DNA of 61,484 nt from an uncultured Hungatella sp. (GTDB lineage: Bacteria; Bacillota; Clostridia; Lachnospirales; Lachnospiraceae): positions 1 to 61,484 of the forward strand of contig CATLBR010000019.1 in NCBI GenBank assembly GCA_949879795.1, in the 5' to 3' direction. Each line of letters starts with the position of its first letter. Within the stretch, counting starts at the first letter, position 1. Shown here piece by piece: positions 1 to 8,400 of this stretch. Below the pieces are notes generated by a model. The model saw only the letters and a list, made by a program, of their open reading frames with translations. It ran no database searches and was not told where the DNA came from. The position numbers and the translations under genes are program-made.

Positions 1-20
1 GACTTATAGAGAAAAAACGT

Positions 21-54
21 AAAAGTGCGTAAACCCCGATGTTTACGCACTTTT
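21..54. terminator. Intrinsic terminator, probably bidirectional
   Basis: A 14-bp inverted repeat (21-34 with 41-54, loop CCCGAT) is flanked by an A-rich stretch on the left and TTTTTT on the right. It can end the leftward tRNA transcript and also a rightward transcript. It lies about 30 bp beyond the 3' end of tRNA-Thr. Confidence 0.8.
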
Positions 55-81
55 TTGCCTCTTAAAACCCCTTATTCTAAA

Positions 82-154
82 AGCTCCCGGCCGGATTCGA
101 ACCGGCGACCTACGCATTACGAATGCGACGCGCTGCCAGCTGCGCTACGGAAGC
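82..154 (-). tRNA. tRNA-Thr (anticodon CGT)
   Basis: A full cloverleaf can be drawn on the minus strand: the acceptor stem pairs 5' GCTTCCG with 3' CGGGAGC, the T arm is GCCGG-TTCGAAT-CCGGC, and the anticodon loop is TTCGTAA, so the anticodon is CGT, reading ACG. No CCA is encoded. It is the last gene of a three-tRNA unit (Pro-Glu-Thr) that ends at the hairpin at 21-54. Confidence 0.93.
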
Positions 155-168
155 AACCTCTTTTGTTA

Positions 169-200
169 CAAAGACAGAACAACAAGTTGTTCTGTCTTTG
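169..200 (-). other. Intercistronic hairpin between two tRNAs
   Basis: A perfect 14-bp inverted repeat (169-182 with 187-200, loop CAAG) fills the spacer between tRNA-Glu and tRNA-Thr. No T tract follows it on the minus strand, so it is unlikely to be a terminator. A role as an RNase processing signal for the tRNA precursor is inferred. Confidence 0.6.
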
Positions 201-201
201 A

Positions 202-273
202 TGACCAATCCGGGAATCGAACCCGGGTTTACGCCGTGAGAGGGCGTCGTCTTGACCGCTTGACCAATTGGCC
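202..273 (-). tRNA. tRNA-Glu (anticodon CTC)
   Basis: The minus strand folds as a tRNA: acceptor GGCCAAT with ATTGGTC, T arm CCGGG-TTCGATT-CCCGG, and anticodon loop CTCTCAC, giving anticodon CTC (codon GAG). The 3' CCA is not encoded. It is the middle gene of the three-tRNA unit. Confidence 0.93.
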
Positions 274-296
274 TTATGTAATCTCCTATCTGAGAA

Positions 297-370
297 TCGA
301 GGCGACGGGATTCGAACCCACGACCTCTGCGTCCCGAACGCAGCGCTCTACCAAACTGAGCCACGCCTCG
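297..370 (-). tRNA. tRNA-Pro (anticodon CGG)
   Basis: The minus strand folds as a tRNA: acceptor CGAGGCG with CGCCTCG, T arm GTGGG-TTCGAAT-CCCGT, and anticodon loop TTCGGGA, giving anticodon CGG (codon CCG). It is the first gene of the unit, just downstream of a near-consensus promoter. Confidence 0.93.
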
Positions 371-381
371 ATACCTTTGAT

Positions 382-410
382 AGTATAATACAAATTGTCG
401 AAGTTGTCAA
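382..410 (-). promoter_or_regulatory. Sigma-A type promoter of the tRNA unit
   Basis: The minus strand reads TTGACA (405-410), a 17-bp spacer, then TATACT (382-387). It lies about 12 bp upstream of the tRNA-Pro 5' end. Confidence 0.85.
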
Positions 411-481
411 CAAAATTATGAAAAATTTTACCGTTTTTTTTGACTAACCTTATGCCGCGATTCAGCAGTCCGAAAGCCCTG

Positions 482-1435
482 TTAACGCTGACCTTTGTCG
501 TAGGGCACACCGGAGGCTCTGGGAGCCTGAGAATTCTTGGATGTGAACATCAGCACCACCATGGTGGCGATATAGGGTACCATCTTGTACAGATAGCTGG
601 GGATTCCCAGGGATACCAAGAAGGGGATTCCTGAATAAGCGGCAGCAACTGTCTTCATAAGCCCAAAAAACAGAGAAGCTCCGAAAATCTTCCACGGTTT
701 CCACTGACCGAAAATCAGCACCGCAATAGCCAAAAATCCGTATCCTGCCACATCGGCGTTAAAGTTTGTGGAGGTGGGAACCACAAACACCAAGCCGCCG
801 AGACCACCGAGAGCGCCCGAGATGGCCACACCCATATACTGCATCTTATAGACGTTGATGCCTGCTGCGTCTGCAGCTTGGGGATGCTCCCCGCAGGCGC
901 GAAGCCTGAGGCCAAACCTTGTCTTATACAGCACCGTCGCAGACAAAATCAAAATTATGATACCTAAGTAGGTGGTGATGTATGTATTCTGGAACAGCAG
1001 CGGCCCGATAAAAGGAATTTTCCCCAAAACCGGCACAGACTCGATCCGGAATGTGTTGATAAACTGGATCTGCTGCACCCCCTGAATCACCCTGGCCACA
1101 AATATGGCGAAAGCAGGGGCAAACATGTTGAGTGCTGTACCGCTGATGGTCTGATCTGCCTTCATGTTGATGGCGGCATAGGCATGGGTGAGGGAAAAGA
1201 CGGAACCGGTGACCATGGATATGATGATGGCCGCCACAAGCTGGAACTGGCCGGACATGGTTCCTCCTGTCAGATTCAGGAACAGGATCCCCGTGAAAGC
1301 TCCCATAATCATAATTCCCTCCAGGGCGATGTTGACAACACCGCTGCGCTCAGAGAACATGCCGCCCAGGGCAACTATCATCAGAGGAATGGTAAAGAGC
1401 ATGGTCTGTTGAAATATAAAATAGATTACATTCAT
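482..1435 (-). CDS. Nucleoside ABC transporter permease, NupQ/YufQ type
   Basis: A 317-residue, very hydrophobic integral membrane protein of the BPD_transp_2 permease family, the second permease of BmpA-type nucleoside importers. The N-terminal motif GMFSERSGVVNIALEG near residues 25-40 is typical of this branch. The central segment with RACGEHPQAADAAGI is the cytoplasmic loop expected to contact the ATPase. Its start codon overlaps the stop of the upstream permease (ATGA, 1432-1435), so translation is probably coupled. It is the last gene of the bmp-ATPase-permease-permease operon. Import of purine or other nucleosides is inferred from the family; the exact substrate cannot be read from sequence. 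Confidence 0.88.
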   Translation of the reverse strand: MNVIYFIFQQTMLFTIPLMIVALGGMFSERSGVVNIALEGIMIMGAFTGILFLNLTGGTMSGQFQLVAAIIISMVTGSVFSLTHAYAAINMKADQTISGTALNMFAPAFAIFVARVIQGVQQIQFINTFRIESVPVLGKIPFIGPLLFQNTYITTYLGIIILILSATVLYKTRFGLRLRACGEHPQAADAAGINVYKMQYMGVAISGALGGLGGLVFVVPTSTNFNADVAGYGFLAIAVLIFGQWKPWKIFGASLFFGLMKTVAAAYSGIPFLVSLGIPSYLYKMVPYIATMVVLMFTSKNSQAPRASGVPYDKGQR

Positions 1436-2526
1436 CCCTCACTCCCTCCTTCCTTTCCTGCCCTGTTTTCTTTTATCTTACTAAGAATCGATTTCACGAT
1501 CAGGGCAAACGCACTGAAATAGATGATAACCGCCACAATAATATCAATAATCTCTGTGGAAAACTCAAACAGCTGTAGATAAAATCCCCCGGCCGTCAGA
1601 TAAGCGATAAACAGCCCTGAAAAAAGCACACCGATGGGGTGGCTTAAGCCCAGAAGCGCTACAGAGATTCCTGTAAAGCCCTCAGATCCCAGGACATCCT
1701 TGATCTCAATGTGCTTTCCGGTTCCTGCCAGGTACAGAAGTCCTCCCGCCAGACCCGCGATGGCCCCGGCGATCATCATGGATACCACCACATTCCTCTT
1801 TTCGTTGATTCCCGCATACTTTCCAGCATCCTGGTTGTACCCCACCGCTTTCAGTTCATATCCAAAGGCAGTCTTGTTCAGCATCACATAGATGAGGATG
1901 ACCACGATGATAGCGATGAGGATTCCGCCGTTGACGCTGGAACCAGGAAATATCTTATCCAAGCCCATCTTGGGGATCACTGCCGTAGCAGCTACATTTT
2001 TCGACTCATTCCTCAGGGTGTTGAAAAGCGGCTTGCAGCTCCTCACCGTCCAGTTTACCAGATACAGACCGATATAATTCATCATGATGCAGGAAATCAC
2101 CACATTGACATTGAAGTATGCCTTCAGAATACCGGGAACAAGCCCCCACAGAGATCCCAGAACAATACTTGCAAGAAGGGCTGCAGCCCAGTGGACCGGC
2201 CCCAGCTGCTCCCACATGATCCCTGCGTAAACTGCGCCGAATCCTCCCATAAGAAACTGTCCGGGAGTTCCGATATTGAACACACCTGTTTTAAAAGCAA
2301 AACCAACAGAGAGGCCTGTCAGAATGATAGGTGTGGCATAATAAAACACCTGTCCTACCCCCCTCATCCCGTGGGTGAAAGCTCCTGTCAGGATAGTAAA
2401 AAAACCGGGCAGAGCCTGGGACGGATTACACAGAAGAAGCACCACAAGTCCCACGAGAAGCCCTATGACAATAGCAAATACAGAAGAAAGCACACCTACA
2501 TAATCTCTGTTTTTATTTGTCTTCAT
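1432..2526 (-). CDS. Nucleoside ABC transporter permease, NupP/YufP type
   Basis: A 364-residue membrane protein and first permease of the nucleoside importer. After a first transmembrane segment (about residues 15-35), the family segment with GLSVGFAFKTGVFNIGTPGQ is present (about residues 72-92), followed by many hydrophobic helices. The motif ELKAVGYNQDAGKYAGIN, near residue 225, is the cytoplasmic coupling loop. The start codon lies 14 bp inside the end of the ATPase gene and the stop overlaps the next permease, so the three genes are tightly coupled. It should form a heterodimeric channel with the protein encoded at 482-1435. Confidence 0.88.
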   Translation of the reverse strand: MKTNKNRDYVGVLSSVFAIVIGLLVGLVVLLLCNPSQALPGFFTILTGAFTHGMRGVGQVFYYATPIILTGLSVGFAFKTGVFNIGTPGQFLMGGFGAVYAGIMWEQLGPVHWAAALLASIVLGSLWGLVPGILKAYFNVNVVISCIMMNYIGLYLVNWTVRSCKPLFNTLRNESKNVAATAVIPKMGLDKIFPGSSVNGGILIAIIVVILIYVMLNKTAFGYELKAVGYNQDAGKYAGINEKRNVVVSMMIAGAIAGLAGGLLYLAGTGKHIEIKDVLGSEGFTGISVALLGLSHPIGVLFSGLFIAYLTAGGFYLQLFEFSTEIIDIIVAVIIYFSAFALIVKSILSKIKENRAGKEGGSEG

Positions 2527-4057
2527 CTGTCTTACCTTCTTTCTTAGAACCGGCCATATAGAGCCCCAGCTCCTGCACAGTCACTTGCTTAGGATCCAGT
2601 TCTGCCACAATATGTCCTTCAAAGATAACCAGGATCCGGTCGCTTAAGTTCATCACCTCGTCGAGCTCCAGAGAGATCAAAAGGATGGCCGAGCCACTGT
2701 CTCTCTGTTTCACCAGTTCCGAGTGAATGTACTCGATAGCTCCTACATCCAGCCCTCTGGTAGGCTGCACCGCCAGCAGCAGGTCATGCTTTCTGGTGAT
2801 CTCTCTGGCCACAATCACCTTCTGCTGATTGCCTCCGGACATACTCCTTGTGACAGTTACAGCGCCCTCCCCGCTTCGGATATCAAAATTGCTGATCAAT
2901 TTTCCAGCATATTCATAGATAGCATCGTTCTTCAGAAATCCATGGCTCTGGAATTCAGGTTCAAAGTATTGTTGAAGAACGCCGTTGTAGGCCAGATTGT
3001 AATCCAGCACCAGACCGTGTTTGTGGCGGTCCTCGGGAATGTGGGACAGGCCATGGGTATTTTTATAGCGGATGGACTTCTTCGTCACATCCTTCCCGTT
3101 AAGCCGGATGAGCCCTTCGTTTGCCGGGCGCAGCCCGGTGATGGCCTGCACCAGCTCTGACTGTCCGTTGCCGTCGATACCTGCTATGCAGACAATCTCT
3201 CCCCTGCGCACCTGGAAACTCACATCCGACACCAGCTTTTTGGTGTGTCCCTCCATCCTGGCATCCACAGACAGGCCCTCCACCTCCAGGATCACGTCGC
3301 CGGGCTTTGAAGGTGCCTTTTCCACCGTCAGATTCACTTTCCGCCCCACCATCATCTCCGACATCTGGTCTTTGGTAGTGTCAGCCACATCTACCGTTCC
3401 GATATATTTTCCGCGGCGCAGAACACTGCAGCGGTCTGCCACCGCCTTGATTTCGTTTAACTTGTGGGTAATGAACAGAATCGACTTACCCTCCGCCGTG
3501 AGATTCTTCATGATCAGCATCAGCTCATCAATCTCCTGAGGCGTCAGAACCGCTGTAGGTTCGTCAAAAATCATGATCTCATTGTCACGGTACAGCATCT
3601 TCAGAATCTCGACCCTCTGCTGCATTCCCACTGTGATGTCGGAAATCAACGCGTCCGGATCGATAAACAGGTTGTACCTCTGGCTTAAATCCATAACCTT
3701 CTTCCGGGCATCGTCCATTTTCAAAAACCCTTTTTCTACAGTCTCCATGCCCAGAACGATATTCTGGAGTACTGTAAAATTGTGCACCAACTTAAAATGC
3801 TGATGTACCATACCAATGCCCAGCGCGTTGGCATCCAGCGGACCCTTAATCTTTGCCTCCTGGCCCCTCACTTTGATGACACCCTCCTCAGGCTGGTAGA
3901 GTCCGAAGAGGACGCTCATAAGCGTGGATTTGCCTGCGCCGTTCTCTCCCAGAAGAGCATGGATCTCACCCTTTTTCAGCTGAATGGTGATGTCGTCATT
4001 TGCAATAATCCCCGGAAACTTCTTTGTGATGTGAAGCATCTCAATTACATAATCCAT
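2513..4057 (-). CDS. Nucleoside ABC transporter ATP-binding protein, NupO/YufO type
   Basis: A 514-residue duplicated ABC ATPase of the sugar/nucleoside type. The first half has Walker A GENGAGKST at residues 37-45 and a Walker B IMIFDEPTAVLTP. The second half has a degenerate Walker A (GIDGNGQSEL), signature SMSGGNQQK and the TRGLDVGA variant of Walker B, as is usual in this family. I start it at the ATG at 4057, which follows AGGGGG; an in-frame ATG 33 bp upstream lacks conserved sequence. It energises the two permeases downstream. The duplication means one polypeptide supplies both nucleotide-binding domains. Confidence 0.9.
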   Translation of the reverse strand: MDYVIEMLHITKKFPGIIANDDITIQLKKGEIHALLGENGAGKSTLMSVLFGLYQPEEGVIKVRGQEAKIKGPLDANALGIGMVHQHFKLVHNFTVLQNIVLGMETVEKGFLKMDDARKKVMDLSQRYNLFIDPDALISDITVGMQQRVEILKMLYRDNEIMIFDEPTAVLTPQEIDELMLIMKNLTAEGKSILFITHKLNEIKAVADRCSVLRRGKYIGTVDVADTTKDQMSEMMVGRKVNLTVEKAPSKPGDVILEVEGLSVDARMEGHTKKLVSDVSFQVRRGEIVCIAGIDGNGQSELVQAITGLRPANEGLIRLNGKDVTKKSIRYKNTHGLSHIPEDRHKHGLVLDYNLAYNGVLQQYFEPEFQSHGFLKNDAIYEYAGKLISNFDIRSGEGAVTVTRSMSGGNQQKVIVAREITRKHDLLLAVQPTRGLDVGAIEYIHSELVKQRDSGSAILLISLELDEVMNLSDRILVIFEGHIVAELDPKQVTVQELGLYMAGSKKEGKTDEDK

Positions 4058-4137
4058 CAGGTTTCCCCCTTCTCTTGTAGAACAGAGCATACACGGCCAG
4101 GTGTGCCTCTGCCATGCTTCGCAGGATACTACATAAA

Positions 4138-4167
4138 CATGGGGATGCTGGCCGCCGCATCCCCATG
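4138..4167 (-). other. Intercistronic hairpin between the binding-protein and ATPase genes
   Basis: A perfect 11-bp inverted repeat, CATGGGGATGC with GCATCCCCATG (8-nt loop), lies in the 146-bp gap between the lipoprotein gene and the ATPase gene. No strong T tract follows it on the minus strand. Such hairpins commonly stabilise binding-protein mRNA relative to the rest of an ABC operon; that role is inferred here. Confidence 0.6.
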
Positions 4168-4203
4168 TTGCCGTACGTACAAACTACTCGGCCGTACAGC
4201 CTG

Positions 4204-5331
4204 TTACTCTACATAATTGATGGTGGCTGCAGTTACACTTAAGTCAACAGTCGGGTCGATATTATCGGCAGACGGCTGAACCAGTTCAAACTCACCGGCA
4301 ACCAGTCTCTTATAGACAGCATCATAATCAGCCTGTGTAAAGGTATCAAACTTGGAGTTCTCCATGGGAAGTCCCACACCGTCGTTGGCCACAGTAAACA
4401 TACTGGTTTCTCCACCGGGAAAGTTCCCGTCATAAAATGCTTTCACGCCGTCATACACGGAGTTGGACAGCTGCTTCATAGCGGAGGTGATGACTGTCTC
4501 AGACTCAAAACTCTGGTCTACGTCAACCCCGATCACCTTGGCGCCCTTCTCCTGGGCCGCAGCCATAACGGAATTTCCAACAGCACCACCGCAGCCGAAC
4601 ACCACTTCCGTTCCATTCTGATACCATGAGGCTGCCATGGACTGAGCTTCCGGTGTGGCGGCAAAGGCACCTGTGTAGGTGTACATTACCTCAATGCCGC
4701 TGATACCCATCTCGTTGGCCGCCGCCTCGGCTCCCTCGATAAAGCCGTAGCCGAAACGGATAACCGCCGGGACAGCCATACCGCCCATGAAGCCCAGCTT
4801 TGTGTTGCCATCCTTCACTGCCGCATAGCCGGCAAGGAAACCTGCCTCATCTTCTTTAAACAGGACAGGCATTACATTGTTGTTGGTCTTGTAATCGGCA
4901 TAGTCCCCGCTGTGAGGCTCGCCGTCCAGAAGAATGAAATGAACATCCGGATACTGATCCTGAGCCAGGTAAACAGGCTCCTCAAACAGGTAACCGGGGC
5001 ATACCACCAGTTTTGCTCCTCCCTCCACGGCAAGACCAATGGTCTCTAAGTAAGAATCTGTGGTTCCCTCCTGGGGCTGATAGTACTTGTAGGAGATGCT
5101 GTTCTCTTCTGCGTATTTTGTAAGTCCTTCCCATGCGCCTTGGTTGAAAGATTTGTCGTCGATGGTGCCCAGATCAGTGACCAGCGCCAGCTCAAATTCC
5201 CCGCCGGATGGATCGCTCGCTGTCTTCTGCTGTGCCGCCGCGGTCTCTGTCGTCTGGCTTCCTCCTCCGCAGGCTGCCAGGCTCGCTGTCATAGCGGCTG
5301 CCATCAGTGCTGCCAACATTTTTCTCTTCAT
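4204..5331 (-). CDS. BMP-family nucleoside-binding lipoprotein
   Basis: A 375-residue secreted lipoprotein with a signal peptide and lipobox LAAC (Cys21), then a Thr/Ala/Gln-rich linker. The mature part matches the Bmp/Med family (NupN/BmpA/PnrA): the motif LVTDLGTIDDKSFNQGAWEG near residue 50 forms part of the nucleoside pocket in characterised members, and GVDVDQS occurs later. It is the extracellular receptor of the importer encoded downstream. The start follows TAAGGAGG. A long structured leader precedes it (5341-5425). Ligand class (purine nucleosides) is by family only. Confidence 0.92.
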   Translation of the reverse strand: MKRKMLAALMAAAMTASLAACGGGSQTTETAAAQQKTASDPSGGEFELALVTDLGTIDDKSFNQGAWEGLTKYAEENSISYKYYQPQEGTTDSYLETIGLAVEGGAKLVVCPGYLFEEPVYLAQDQYPDVHFILLDGEPHSGDYADYKTNNNVMPVLFKEDEAGFLAGYAAVKDGNTKLGFMGGMAVPAVIRFGYGFIEGAEAAANEMGISGIEVMYTYTGAFAATPEAQSMAASWYQNGTEVVFGCGGAVGNSVMAAAQEKGAKVIGVDVDQSFESETVITSAMKQLSNSVYDGVKAFYDGNFPGGETSMFTVANDGVGLPMENSKFDTFTQADYDAVYKRLVAGEFELVQPSADNIDPTVDLSVTAATINYVE

Positions 5332-5340
5332 CTTGTTTCC

Positions 5341-5425
5341 TCCTTAATCGTTTGTGGCCTGTGGTTTTGTACACCACAAAGCGGCGAGGCCAAACGAGCC
5401 TCTATATTCCTTTGTCCCTCGCCGG
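5341..5425 (-). promoter_or_regulatory. Structured 5' leader of the nucleoside importer operon
   Basis: Three nested or competing inverted repeats lie between polC and the lipoprotein start. 5382-5389 (CGGCGAGG on the plus strand) pairs perfectly with 5417-5424. Part of the same arm (5386-5390) can pair instead with 5398-5402. 5351-5357 pairs with 5374-5380. I could not fit it to a purine riboswitch or another class I know. Mutually exclusive pairings suggest a cis-regulatory switch; that is inference. Confidence 0.45.
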
Positions 5426-5483
5426 CGTTTTAAGACACCCTGCATCTACTATATCATAATTTGTCAAAACTGCATAGTTTTTT

Positions 5484-8400
5484 TCAAAAATCAAACAGCG
5501 ACAGCTGATTGGACTCAGGAAGATCCCCCAAAAGCCCCAGTTCCGCCATAAGATCGCAGATGGTCTTGCTGACCTTGGTCCGATTGCGGAAATCTTCCCT
5601 GGACAAAAATACTCCGTCCTTCACCGCATCCACCACTCCGTCTGCCGCCTTGTCCCCCATACCGTCGATGCTGGCCAGGGAAGGCATCAGCTTATTTCCC
5701 ACGATTTGGAATTCCCTGGCTCTGGCCGTGTAGATATCAATCGGTTCAAAGTCGAAGCCTCTTGCGTACATTTCCTGCACCACCCGCATATCCCGCAGAG
5801 TATCCTGCTCCTTCTTTGACAGGGAATCTGCTCTCTTTTTGTAATCTGCCAGATAATATTCCAGTTTGTCTCTGCCCTGGCACATAAGTTCATAGCTGAA
5901 GGCGCCGGCGCGGATGCTGAAAAATGCCGCGTAGTAGGCCAGAGGGTGGAACACTTTGCAGTAGGCGATACGCCAAGCCATCATCACATAGGCCGCCGCA
6001 TGCGCTTTGGGGAACATGTACTTGATCTTCAGGCAGGAATCAATATACCACTGAGGCACATCGTGAGCCAGCATGGCCTCGATCCAGTCCGGTTTCAGCC
6101 CCTTCCCCTTGCGCACCGACTCCATGATGGTGAAGGAGAGTCCTTCCTCCATTCCTTTTTGAATCAGATACACCATGATATCGTCACGGCAGCAGATGGC
6201 AGTCTGGATGGTCGCCTGACCGCTTAAGATCAAATCCTTGGCATTGCCCAGCCACACGTCCGTGCCGTGGGCCAGCCCGGCGATGCGCACCAGATCAGAA
6301 AAATACTTTGGTTTGGCATCCAGAAGCATCTGCATAGCAAAATCCGTTCCAAATTCCGGCACTCCCAGGGCTCCAAGAGGGCAGCCGCCGATGTCATCCG
6401 GGGTGATACCCAGAGCTGATGTGTTCTGAAACAGGGACATGACCTCCTTGCTGTCCAGGGGAATATCCTTGACCGGATCCAACCCTGTCAGGTCCTGGAG
6501 CATGCGGATCATGGTGGGATCATCGTGTCCCAGAATATCCAGCTTCAACAGGTTGTGATCGATGGAGTGATAGTCAAAATGGGTGGTTACCGTGGTGGTG
6601 GTCATGTCGTTGGCCGGGCGCTGCACCGGGGTGAAGGAGTATATCTCCTCCCCCACAGGAAGTACTACGATACCGCCGGGATGCTGCCCTGTGGTGCGGC
6701 GTACCCCCACACACCCCTGAACGATCCGGTTGATCTCGCAGTTTCTCTTCCGATCCCCCCGCTCTTCATAGTAATTTTTCACAAAACCATAGGCAGTCTT
6801 ATCCGCCAGGGTTCCGATGGTACCTGCCCTGAACGTCTGGCCTTTCCCAAAGATAACTTCTGTATAATCATGGGCATGGCTCTGATACTCCCCGGAAAAG
6901 TTTAAGTCAATATCCGGCTCCTTGTCCCCCTTGAATCCCAGGAAGGTTTCAAAGGGAATGTCGTGGCCATCCTTTTTCATCAGTGTCCCACACTGTGGGC
7001 ACTCCTTGTCCGGCATGTCACATCCTGACATTCCAGCAAATTTTTTCACGTCCTCAGAGTCAAAATCCGAGTAATGGCAGCGGGGACAGTAGTAATGAGG
7101 GCTCAGAGGATTCACTTCGGTAATCCCCGACATAGTGGCTACCAAGGAGGAGCCCACGGAACCTCTTGAACCCACCAGATATCCGTCCTCGTTGGACTTC
7201 CACACCAGCTTCTGGGCAATAATGTACATAACCGCAAACCCGTTGGAAATGATGGAGTTCAGCTCCCTCTCAAGACGCTCCACCACAATCTCAGGAAGAT
7301 TGTCACCGTAAAGCTCATGGGCCCGGTTGTAACATATGTCTCTCAAGGTCCCATCAGAATTGTCAATGACCGGAGGGCACTTGTCAGGGCGTACCGGTGC
7401 GATCCGCTCACACTGGTCTGCGATCTTCCTGGTGTTGGTGATCACCACTTCCTCTGCTTTGTCCGCCCCCAGATACCCAAATTCCTCCAGCATCTCTTCT
7501 GTAGTCCTGAGGTACAGAGGGGCCTGGTCATCGCTGTCCTTAAATCCCTTGCCCGCCATTATAATGCGGCGGTACACCTCATCCTCCGGGTTGAGAAAAT
7601 GGACATCGCAGGTAGCGCACACAGGCTTGTTAAACTGCTCTCCCAGATGGACGATCCTCCTGTTTAAATCTTTCAGATCCTCCTCGCTGTTCACTGTGCT
7701 CTTCTCATCCCGAAGCATAAATCGATTATTGCCCAGCGGCTGAATCTCCAAATAATCATAAAAATTCACGATACGGCCCAGTTCTGTGTCCGGCACTCCC
7801 CTGACCACGGCTTGAAAAAGCTCTCCCGCCTCGCAGGCCGACCCGATGATCAGGCCTTCCCGGTACTTGTCCAGAAGGCTCTTGGGTATCCTGGGAGTCC
7901 TGTGAAAATAATCAATATGAGACCAGGACACCAGCCGGTACAAATTAGTCCTCCCCACATCGTTTTTGGCCAGGATGATCACGTGATAAGAAGGAAGTTT
8001 CTTGATTCCCTCTACATCCAGCTGGCCAAGCCGGTTCAGCTCGTCGAGAGACTTTATGGACCGCTGCTTCAGCATTTTCAAAAATTCCACAAATATCTCG
8101 GCGGTGGCTTCCGCGTCGTCCACCGCCCTGTGATGATTCTCCAGGGAGATATTCAGGGCCTTCGCCACCACGTCCAGCTTGTACCTGTTCAGCTGAGGAA
8201 GAAGGACTCTGGCCAAAGACACGGTATCCAGCACTGTAGGATCGAAATCTATTCCCTGGGCGGCTGCATTGTGAGCGATAAAACTGACGTCGAAGGAAGC
8301 GTTGTGGGCCACCAGGGCCGCCCCCTCACAGAATTTTATAAATTCCGGGAGAACCTTATTGATCTTCGGAGCATCCAGAACCATGGCGTCACTTATCCTG

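Noticed and set aside
5332..5483. Purine riboswitch upstream of the BMP lipoprotein gene
   Set aside because: The conserved loop-loop and junction sequence of the purine aptamer is not present; only unexplained inverted repeats remain.
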